Positions 25,967 to 33,050 of a stretch of 64,000 bases of DNA are shown here, piece after piece. Numbering within the stretch: position 1 is the first letter of the stretch; every line of letters starts with the position of its first letter. Position numbers and translations under genes: made by a program. A model generated the notes under the pieces. The model searched no databases. It was given only the letters and a program-made list of their open reading frames with translations, and had not been told where the DNA came from. This stretch comes from GCA-002726655 sp046582185 (GTDB taxonomy: Bacteria > Pseudomonadota > Gammaproteobacteria > Pseudomonadales > Azotimanducaceae): the NCBI GenBank assembly GCA_046582185.1, contig JAYGEX010000041.1, forward strand, positions 124,001-188,000, in the 5' to 3' direction.

Positions 25967-26068
25967 CGAGCACATTTAACCAGCATATATACCGGGCATA
26001 CATTCGCAGCAAGAACGGTCAGTAACTTTTCAGTATGCAGGTCGTAAAAGTACAAGAAGGAAATCGCA

Positions 26069-27043
26069 ATGAAAAAACTACTATTTTCCATTTTACTTGC
26101 TTCCCTGAGCGCTCAATCTCACGCTGAGGAATATATTGAGTGGGTTGGCGCCAATAGTGGTGTTAACTGGAGTGCCGGTCAAATACAGGCGGAAGGCGCG
26201 GGTGTAGGCCCAGATAATGTGCCACCTAGTATGGCCAGAATGATGGCATGTCGTGCAGCAGTCCTGGACGCGCAGAGAAATCTGCTGGAATCAATTCAAG
26301 GCGTTCGCGTAGAAGGTACTACCATCGTCGCCAATATGATGATTGAAAGTGACATCATCAAAACCACCGTCAGCGGCTTACTGCAGGGTGCCCAGGTCAT
26401 AAACAGGGAGCCCCAGTCAGATGGCAGTTGCACCGTCACAATGATAGCCCCCTTGGGTGGAAAATTCACAACAGCCGTTTACAACGAAGTCTTCAAAGGC
26501 GAAACCCAACAAAATTCCCAGGTGATTTTCACACCTTTGGATGCGGTAGCAGCCTTCATAGATAGCGGATTGGAAATCTTGATTCCTCGGAGTTATGCCG
26601 CAGAAACCATGCCCTGGCAGGATTCAATCGATCGGCTGTCGCAAAGGATTTCCGCCTTGGAAGACCTGCTCAGCACGCATCCTGCAGTTGTTGAAGCGAG
26701 CAGCTCCGGGCCAACAGGATTGGTCATTGATGCACGGGGTAGCAACTTCATTCCATCAATGTCACCAAAGATCCGCCAAATTCGCGCGGGCGTCATCTAC
26801 CCTGCACCAAGGCATCAGATATCCAGACGCGAACGCGGCCAGCTGGTATCGCTGTTTACCCGGGATTTAAATACAGCACAAAGGCACCCCAGAGTCGGCG
26901 ATAGACCCATCGTGCTTAAAGCACTTCGAACCTTCGGCTCGACAAGAACAGAAATCGTATTAGGCACAAAATCATCAGATAGACTCATATCGTTAGTCAA
27001 GGCGGGCTTTCTCGATGATTCCGGTGTAATTATTGTCTTGTAG
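26069..27043 (+). CDS. LPP20/FlgT-like exported protein, paralogue 3
   Basis: Signal peptide ending SAQSHAEE, then NWSAGQIQAEGAGVG and the LPP20-type helix ACRAAVLDAQRNLLESIQGV. The second domain begins GLVIDARGSNFIPSMSPKIR and ends SGVIIVL, matching paralogue 2 in order. A short coiled-coil-like helix (about residues 188-212) separates them. ATG with AAGAAGGAAA upstream. A 102-bp gap after the beta-helix lipoprotein could hold a separate promoter. Role inferred with its paralogues. Confidence 0.75.
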   Translation: MKKLLFSILLASLSAQSHAEEYIEWVGANSGVNWSAGQIQAEGAGVGPDNVPPSMARMMACRAAVLDAQRNLLESIQGVRVEGTTIVANMMIESDIIKTTVSGLLQGAQVINREPQSDGSCTVTMIAPLGGKFTTAVYNEVFKGETQQNSQVIFTPLDAVAAFIDSGLEILIPRSYAAETMPWQDSIDRLSQRISALEDLLSTHPAVVEASSSGPTGLVIDARGSNFIPSMSPKIRQIRAGVIYPAPRHQISRRERGQLVSLFTRDLNTAQRHPRVGDRPIVLKALRTFGSTRTEIVLGTKSSDRLISLVKAGFLDDSGVIIVL

Positions 27044-27093
27044 ATTGTTTGCTAATACGTCATCGTAGAATAAGTTCCATTAAGGAGATTGTC

Positions 27094-27951
27094 ATGAAAA
27101 ATCGTTGGTCTATAGTGCTGCTTGTGTTGGCTTTCTCGCCATTTGCGATGGCAGACCAATCATCGATTACCAACGCAGATGGTTATTCATGCATGGGCGT
27201 TGATCACTCCAGGAAAGAAACCGAGAATCTTGCCTTGCAGGATGCGAAGCGAAACGCCGTTGAATTTTCCAAGACCTATATTGAAAGTGAAACTCAAATG
27301 GAAAACTTTCAACTAAAAAGTGATCTGGTCAAGGCCTTTTCCAAAGCCAATGTGAAAGTCATTGAAGTACTCAATGAGAAATGGGACGACCCAAATACTG
27401 GCGATTGTTACAACATTAAAATTCAGGCTGAGGTCATTCCGGCAAAGGCAGAGATGCAAAAAATCGTCGCCAGCGGTGCGATGTTAGATGACCCACGCGC
27501 CCCCCTTAGCATCAAGGTCTGGACAAACAAAGATACCTTCAAGGAAGGCGAAGTAATGAAGATCTACCTGAAGGGCAACAAGCCTTTTTATGGAAGGCTC
27601 ATTTATGTTGATGCCGCCGGAATCAATTTACAAATTTTACCTAACCCTTACCGCAAAGATAATTATTTTCAGGGCGGCGTCATATATGAAGTTCCCACTG
27701 GCACCGATAAGTTTGATCTCACCGTTAGTGCGCCCTTTGGCACTGAGAAGATTGTCCTCTATGCCAGTACCTCCCCTCTAGGCACGCTCGAAACCAAAAA
27801 TCTGGGCCCCGTATTGCAGGTCGATGCACCAGTTAAGGAAATAGCAGCGCGAACCCGCGGAATTACCCTGACGACGAGCAACAGTGAGACTAAAAAGAAT
27901 CAGGTATCAGAATTTGCCGAGACTGTTGTTGAAATTCTCACCGGCTCATAG
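27094..27951 (+). CDS. LPP20-like protein with DUF4384-like domain
   Basis: Start at 27094 has an AAGGAG ribosome site at 27082-27087 and gives a signal peptide (ending PFAMADQ). The N-terminal domain is a diverged LPP20-like helix region (ENLALQDAKRNAVEFSKTYI). Residues about 150-245 match the DUF4384 pattern: FKEGEVMKIYLKGNKPFYG, then LPNPYRKDNYFQGG and a strand with APFGTEKIVLYAS. DUF4384 domains are often found with surface or secreted systems and with caspase-like proteins, which fits the caspase gene in this cluster. It is the last gene of the run, 50 bp after paralogue 3. Confidence 0.72.
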   Translation: MKNRWSIVLLVLAFSPFAMADQSSITNADGYSCMGVDHSRKETENLALQDAKRNAVEFSKTYIESETQMENFQLKSDLVKAFSKANVKVIEVLNEKWDDPNTGDCYNIKIQAEVIPAKAEMQKIVASGAMLDDPRAPLSIKVWTNKDTFKEGEVMKIYLKGNKPFYGRLIYVDAAGINLQILPNPYRKDNYFQGGVIYEVPTGTDKFDLTVSAPFGTEKIVLYASTSPLGTLETKNLGPVLQVDAPVKEIAARTRGITLTTSNSETKKNQVSEFAETVVEILTGS

Positions 27952-28004
27952 TTACTGGAATAGCACATAAGATCCTGGGACTGACTTCAAACTATTACCG
28001 CAAA

Positions 28005-28637
28005 TCAGCCTTCGAATTGATGCCGGTAATAAGATGCCTCTATTCCGGCAATACTAAGGAACATACGCTCGAAGGGTTTAACCAGGTCCGGGTCTGCATG
28101 CTCAAAGGCCGCGTTGGTGAGAAGTGTCTCGCCACCTTCTGCGGTATCTTCGCCAAGCTTTGAGGCAAGATTCATCTCTTCTCCAAAATAACCTTCCATG
28201 GTTTCTGAATACAGGAGTTTTCCATATCCGATGCCAATACAAACCCTGAAGGGCTCTTTATGGGTCAGCATAATATTGTTTTCCTTTACAACACTATGAG
28301 CTTTCATGGCTGCCCGAATTGCATCATCCGGATGGTTGAACACTGCGTATAAATTATCCGCTTCAAACTTGAACTCGACATGGCTGTGTTCTTCAATAAC
28401 GGGCTGTACTACGTTGCGCATCAATACCAGGCGTGTTAAAAAATGCAGGATGCCATGCTCTTCTGAAATGCGAGAGAAGCCACTTGAGTCCAATATCATG
28501 ACAGCAACCGTCTGCCCATAACGCTCCCATATTTCTGCTTCGTGATCCACAGGATCAATCTTCTTTGCCAGAAGTTCGTCCAGATGATGAAACAGGTTAG
28601 TCATGGCTGTCTTCAACCTTGTTTTATCGGTAATCAC
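28005..28637 (-). CDS. Small class III adenylate/guanylate cyclase-like protein
   Basis: 210 residues containing essentially one class III nucleotide cyclase domain. Metal-binding aspartates are placed in MILDSSGFSRIS and FEADNLYAVF; the dimer-interface asparagine region is GYFGEEMNLASKLGED. No membrane or sensory domain is present. The start is GTG at 28637, with ATG at residue 12 possible. It faces the envelope operon convergently and is divergent from the TPR gene by 53 bp. The transition from GD to EAD at the second metal site leaves activity and nucleotide preference uncertain. Confidence 0.75.
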   Translation of the reverse strand: MITDKTRLKTAMTNLFHHLDELLAKKIDPVDHEAEIWERYGQTVAVMILDSSGFSRISEEHGILHFLTRLVLMRNVVQPVIEEHSHVEFKFEADNLYAVFNHPDDAIRAAMKAHSVVKENNIMLTHKEPFRVCIGIGYGKLLYSETMEGYFGEEMNLASKLGEDTAEGGETLLTNAAFEHADPDLVKPFERMFLSIAGIEASYYRHQFEG

Positions 28638-28690
28638 TTAGCATACTTGAGTCACTACCATATTTACCATATTTACCAGATACAAAACGA

Positions 28691-29389
28691 ATGATCCTGT
28701 TAAACAAAATCTACATCCTGGCTATCGCTCTCTTTGTTCTCGGAATTATTGTGCCGGGGATTAACGTCGCACAGGACCTGTCGGCTTGTGTGATTGCACA
28801 GAAAGAGAAAAACAGAGGCAATCTTGAGCGAGCCCTGGAGCTGTATGCAACCTGCATCCAGGACGGTGAGCTAAAAGCCGGTAACAAGAGTGTCGCCCTG
28901 AGCAACCGGGGAAATATTCTATTGGAGCAGCAACACTACAATCGGGCTATTGCCGACTTCGATGAAGCAATGGCGTTGGACCCGGCGAACTCAAAGCCTG
29001 TCAATAACAGGGGGATGGCTTATCAATTCAAGGGCCTCTATAACGCTGCCATTGACGACTTTGAACGTGCCCTGGAGATGAACAAAGATCACCTTGATGC
29101 GGCGAATAATCTCGCCTGGGTAAGAGCCACCTGCCCTGTTACTTCGCTGCGAAATGGTGAGGCGGCACTGGAGATTTCCCTCGCTGTAAACGAGAAAACC
29201 AATTACCTAAGTGCAACGATGCTCGACACCCTGGCCGCCGCGTATGCGGAGGCAGGAGATTTCGACAAAGCCATTGGTATTCAGGAAAAAGTAATAGCGC
29301 TAAGTGGTGAATCACCAAATGAGGAATCTGCAGACCGAATTGCACTTTATCGACAAGGTAAGCCTTATCGCGACCTCAGTGGGCTATAA
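28691..29389 (+). CDS. Exported or anchored TPR protein
   Basis: N-terminal hydrophobic segment (about residues 7-27) then at least three TPR motifs (SVALSNRGNILLEQQHYNRA; SKPVNNRGMAYQFKGLYNAA; AATMLDTLAAAYAEAGDFDKA). The final repeat has the family pattern seen in NlpI/TPR lipoprotein-like proteins, but there is no lipobox. 232 residues, preceding a methyltransferase gene by 12 bp. Partners are unknown; TPRs are protein-binding surfaces. Confidence 0.75.
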   Translation: MILLNKIYILAIALFVLGIIVPGINVAQDLSACVIAQKEKNRGNLERALELYATCIQDGELKAGNKSVALSNRGNILLEQQHYNRAIADFDEAMALDPANSKPVNNRGMAYQFKGLYNAAIDDFERALEMNKDHLDAANNLAWVRATCPVTSLRNGEAALEISLAVNEKTNYLSATMLDTLAAAYAEAGDFDKAIGIQEKVIALSGESPNEESADRIALYRQGKPYRDLSGL

Positions 29390-29401
29390 GCAAAATGAAC
29401 G

Positions 29402-29941
29402 ATGACTATGGGCACGATGACTAATGTGCAGCCAAGTGATTGGGTTGTACGCGGCGCGCAGTACATCTCTGCTGGTGGTCATGTACTCGACCTGGCATGT
29501 GGCTCAGGAAGACATACTCGCCTGTTCCTGTCACTGGATTTTACGGTGACCGCAGTTGATATCGACGTATCTAGCTTAGGTGATATTGCAACAGACGCTC
29601 GATGTAAGGTGATACAGGCAGACCTCGAGAAGGATAATCCATGGCCACTATCCGAATGTTTCGATGCCGTCATCATCACTAATTATCTATACCGCCCCCT
29701 CTACAAGTACATTCTGCAGTCCCTTCTACCGGGTGGCATATTGATCTATGAAACCTTTATGCGAGGCAACGAGCAATATGGAAAACCAAATAATCCCAGC
29801 TTCCTGCTGGAAGAAAATGAATTGAGCGATCAGTTCTCGGGAAGTATGGACATTCTGGGTTTTGAACAAGGATTTGTCTATGAGCCGAAGCCTGCATGCG
29901 TACAGCGACTCTGTGCTCGCCGACTATGTACATCCGGATAA
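29402..29941 (+). CDS. Class I SAM-dependent methyltransferase (TehB-like)
   Basis: 179 residues. Motif I VLDLACGSGRHT, the acidic end of strand 2 VTAVDIDVSSL, and post-motif region FDAVIITNYLYRPL are clear, with the glycine turn LLPGGILIYETFMRGNE following. The length and the YETFMxGN segment match TehB-related and small-molecule methyltransferases of gammaproteobacteria. Substrate unknown. It is 12 bp after the TPR gene and its tail faces the VOC gene convergently. Confidence 0.8.
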   Translation: MTMGTMTNVQPSDWVVRGAQYISAGGHVLDLACGSGRHTRLFLSLDFTVTAVDIDVSSLGDIATDARCKVIQADLEKDNPWPLSECFDAVIITNYLYRPLYKYILQSLLPGGILIYETFMRGNEQYGKPNNPSFLLEENELSDQFSGSMDILGFEQGFVYEPKPACVQRLCARRLCTSG

Positions 29942-29979
29942 ACGTCAAAGATTATCCAGGGGCGCATGTTGTCAGGACA

Positions 29980-30333
29980 CTACTCGGAATGGAGCGCTAT
30001 ACGATTACCTTCACTATCAAGGACTATGGCTCTTTACCCGAATGTTCCAATTTCGTGTACTGGCTCCACAATTTCGCCGCCATTATCTTTCGCAGCAATC
30101 TTAGCATCCTGAACTCTGCCATCGACATTAAAGTAAAGAAGTACGCCACTCTTCGAGGGTCGGTCTGCATCGCTCGTATACAGGCAACCCGAGATCTCTC
30201 CCTCTTCAAATGAAATAACAGCAACGCCTGGAAATTTTTCTATCACTTCAACATCCAGCACCCTGGAATAGAATTTGATTGCACGACCAAGATCTGCAAC
30301 AGGAATGTCGATCCAGGAAATACGATTTGCCAT
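29980..30333 (-). pseudogene. VOC (glyoxalase-like) protein gene with an in-frame TAA
   Basis: Small VOC-superfamily protein of the YaeR/YdfO-like type: ISWIDIPVADLGRAIKFYS at the N-terminus and FNVDGRVQDAKIAAKDNGG further on. The frame stops at TAA (30034-30036) just after GTFG, but the same frame continues RAIVLDSEGNRIALHSE to a TAG at 29980. That continuation is the conserved last strand of the fold and carries the C-terminal metal-ligand region. So one codon, probably a tyrosine, became a stop. A GGAGGA ribosome site precedes the ATG. The protein ending at the TAA would lack its final strand and probably not fold normally. Confidence 0.8.
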
Positions 30334-30449
30334 CTTTTGTATCCTCCTCAGTACAACTGATGGAAGTAAGGGCGATATTCTTCACCGCACATCAGACGTT
30401 CTTGATCAGACCTTCTACAGCAGACCCTCTAACATCAGACCCAATACAT

Positions 30450-31283
30450 TCAGTTTCGTTCGGCAACCCCGTAGCGCTCAATACCGTGGGCCTTATTGGT
30501 ATCCACATCTGATACCACCGTCCAGGCGGTGGGGCGAATGTAGTTCGGTAAATCCTCGCTGCTTACAGCGGATCTTAAGGGCTCGCTAATAATACGAAGC
30601 ATCAGCTGCAGAACCTTGCGATCCTCCGGAATCGCATGGGAGAACATGAACCTGCTGCCAGACGGCGTACATGCTGCTGCTTCCTTGAACAGATTGTGCA
30701 CCTCCTCATCCTTCAGGTACATAAGCAGACCCTCCGCCACCAGGGCCGTGAATTGCGTCGCATCCCAACGTCCATCACTGGTCAAGACCTTCGAGAGCGA
30801 TGCCTGCCCGAGATCGACAGCAATCTGGGTCATGTTCTCTGGCTGCCCAACTAATGCAACTCCCCTGGACTTGGCGACAGATGTCGCGGGATGGTCAACT
30901 TCGAAAAAGTGCACATCCGGATACTTCGGCGCAAGTCTTAAACATAATGAGTCAAAGCCAGCGCCCAGCACAAGAACCTGCCTGGCACCATCTTTAATGG
31001 CTCGCTCCACCTGCTCATTCATGAATATTTTTCGATGGCCAAAGCCTTCCCATTGCCCGGGCATCATTTGATCCTGTATCTCATATACGCTGATCATCCA
31101 CGGCTTCCTGGAGGCACGCATAAGGCCTGGGCCGTAACCAGGGGATCCCGAAGCCAGCAGCAGCTGCTCGGTAATTTCCACCAATTTCGGTGGCAGACGT
31201 TGCGCCCAGTCATCCTTAATACTCAAGGTGATATTGCTGAGGGCAACTTTAAGTGCCGTTTGGCTGATTCGATCTTTTTTCAT
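30450..31283 (-). CDS. SAM-dependent methyltransferase, leucine-carboxyl-methyltransferase-like (TIGR00027 type)
   Basis: 277 residues with the pattern of the bacterial Ppm1/LCMT-related family: QVLVLGAGFDSLCLRLA as motif I, VHFFEVDHPATSVAKSRG, and LVAEGLLMYLKDEEVHNLF. Substrates of these proteins are mostly unknown; some act on polyketides or small acids. It is a single gene, 116 bp upstream of the VOC gene on the same strand. Confidence 0.82.
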   Translation of the reverse strand: MKKDRISQTALKVALSNITLSIKDDWAQRLPPKLVEITEQLLLASGSPGYGPGLMRASRKPWMISVYEIQDQMMPGQWEGFGHRKIFMNEQVERAIKDGARQVLVLGAGFDSLCLRLAPKYPDVHFFEVDHPATSVAKSRGVALVGQPENMTQIAVDLGQASLSKVLTSDGRWDATQFTALVAEGLLMYLKDEEVHNLFKEAAACTPSGSRFMFSHAIPEDRKVLQLMLRIISEPLRSAVSSEDLPNYIRPTAWTVVSDVDTNKAHGIERYGVAERN

Positions 31284-31527
31284 ACTTCGTGCTCTAAATA
31301 CCGATATTTTTGCGCAGTCTCTCTATTCAATTTCTCTACGGGCTCTCTCTGCGAAGCTCATTAATTTTCCAGCCCACAATACTAAGTGAATTGCATTAAT
31401 CAATATAGTGGACGGGAAAACTCAACTCTTAGGTACACAAAGCAACAGCGGGTGGGACGACTGTCTACTGTCATTACATTTACCTACAGTACTTTTTTAT
31501 ACAGGAATGGGGCGTTCATCTATATAA

Positions 31528-31544
31528 TCCCGACTTTTTCGGGA
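31528..31544 (+). other. Hairpin just upstream of the ion-channel start
   Basis: TCCCGA and TCGGGA form a perfect 6-bp stem with a 5-base loop ending 7 bases before the ATG at 31552, so it overlaps the expected ribosome-binding site. It could be an attenuating structure or a leftover terminator. The rest of the 268-bp gap 31284-31551 shows nothing else recognisable. Confidence 0.35.
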
Positions 31545-31551
31545 ATGTATG

Positions 31552-32352
31552 ATGTCGTGGCAAGGCCGGTTCGAACAGATAAGAAGTAATCGCTTCTTTG
31601 AAACTTTTATCATCGTAATCATTATCGCATCTGCGCTACTTGTTGGCGCCAAGACTTATGAGATATCGCCTCTTGTCATGTCGTTAATGGCCTAGCTCGA
31701 TTTTGGGGTAACCCTGATTTTTATTCTGGAGATTACCGTTCGCTACCTCGGGGAAGAAGAGAAGCGAAAATTTTTCACCCAGGGGTGGAATATATTCAAC
31801 ACCTTGATAATCGTCGTCAGTCTTATACCCATCAACGACGCTGAAATGGTGTTGGTGGCTCGCTTGATAAGAGTCTTCAGGGTGTTGCGAATGGTGAGCA
31901 TTATCCCTGAGTTGCGATTTCTGCTAAATAGCCTGCTGCTGGCATTGCCGAGATTAGGATATGTGGCGGCCTTACTTTTTATCATCTTTTACATATATGC
32001 AGCAGTAGGCAGTTTATTATTCGACACTATTAATCCCACGTTATGGGGTGATATTGCTATTTCAATGCTGACCCTGTTTCGAGTGATGACATTCGAAGAC
32101 TGGACGGACGTGATGTATGAAACCATGGAGGTTTATCCCCTCAGTTGGATTTTCTACATCTCGTTTATATTCCTCACGGCCTTTGCCTTCTTAAACATGG
32201 TTATCGGCATTATCGTTAATGTCATGGAAGAGGAACATGCAAAAGCAGTGACTGCCGACCCGGACCGCCACTCGCTTGAAAATATCCACGAGGAAATCCA
32301 GGAATTGAAGATGATGCTAGCCGAACTGAAACAGGATTCGACTGTCAGGTAG
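31552..32352 (+). pseudogene. Voltage-gated sodium-channel-like (BacNav) gene with an in-frame TAG
   Basis: Six-helix ion channel of 266 codons. N-terminal S1 is NRFFETFIIVIIIASALLVG; a TAG at 31693-31695 (codon 48) interrupts the S1-S2 region; the frame then runs on with LDFGVTLIFILEITVRYLGE. S4 is ARLIRVFRVLRM with spaced arginines; the pore region has MTFEDWTD, similar to the FEDW filters of eukaryotic calcium channels. The C-terminus has the helical neck and coiled coil (IHEEIQELKMMLAELKQ). A second ATG at 31804 could give only S4 onward. The break looks like an amber mutation, not a designed stop. Confidence 0.8.
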
Positions 32353-32493
32353 TACTTGTCCGGACTCTTGGTCCGCCGGTGCCCGTTCCTATTTTAGATC
32401 AGATCCGAAGAACCCACCAATGACAAAAAACCCTGCCCATACGGTATGCCTATGCTAGGATCTTATACATCGCTTCCTAATAAGGATCATCTT

Positions 32494-33015
32494 ATGCGCA
32501 ACTCGAACTTACTATCACGGAGCCTCGTCGGGCTGCTATTGATAGGCCTATCCGCGCTTGCAAACGCCAGCCTTAAGATCGGTGACATGGCGCCGGACTT
32601 TCAATTGATGGGCTCAGACGGCAAGACTTATTCCTTGTCACAGTTCAAGGGCAAGAAGCCAGTCGTGATCGCCTTCTTCCCCAAAGCATTCACCGGTGGA
32701 TGAACGATTGAATGCAAGGCGCTGCGTGACAGTGACCAGGAAATTCAAAACTACAATATTGCTTATTTTATGGCGAGCGTAGACAGCGTTAAGGACAATA
32801 CGGGATTCGCCAAAAAGAATGGCGCCACCTTTCCTATCCTCTCTGATCCCGATAAAGATATGTGCAAGAGTTACGGCGTTTTGTCAGGCGCTTATGCGAA
32901 ACGCTGGACCTACTACATTGATATCAACGGCATCATTCGCAAAATAGACAAATCTGTCAGTCCATCAACTGCTGGTGTGGATCTGGTAAAGAACCTGAAG
33001 TCTCTGGGGTTTTAG
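32494..33015 (+). CDS. Exported selenocysteine-containing peroxiredoxin
   Basis: Read through the TGA at 32701-32703, this is one 173-residue peroxiredoxin of the AhpC/TSA-like group. Signal peptide ends ANA (start at 32494 with a TAAGGA site), then MAPDFQLMGSDGKTYSLSQF, AFFPKAFTGG-U-TIECKALRD, and ILSDPDKDMCKSYGV. The UGA is codon 70, exactly where this family has its peroxidatic cysteine (FTGGCT). A typical resolving cysteine follows at codon 75 (U-TIEC). Selenoprotein peroxiredoxins of this type are known from marine bacteria. SelA, SelB and SelD are in the window. Reading TGA as a stop would leave a protein of 69 residues without active site. Confidence 0.9.
32704..32744 (+). promoter_or_regulatory. 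SECIS-like hairpin after the peroxiredoxin UGA
   Basis: Directly downstream of the UGA, CGCTG (32720-32724) and CAGTG (32730-32734) can pair around the loop CGTGA, with one G-U pair. An outer TTGAAT/ATTCAA pairing (32708-32713 with about 32743-32748) could lengthen the structure. The loop contains GU, the feature SelB recognises in E. coli, at a distance within the known bacterial range. Identified by eye; no folding energy was computed. Confidence 0.5.
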
Positions 33016-33050
33016 CCCAGAGATTTATCTCAATCTAAATCAGGTGACGT

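Noticed and set aside
31693..31695. TAG in the ion channel as pyrrolysine
   Set aside because: No pyl genes are seen, the site is not an active-site position, and neighbouring genes are broken by TAA and TGA too.
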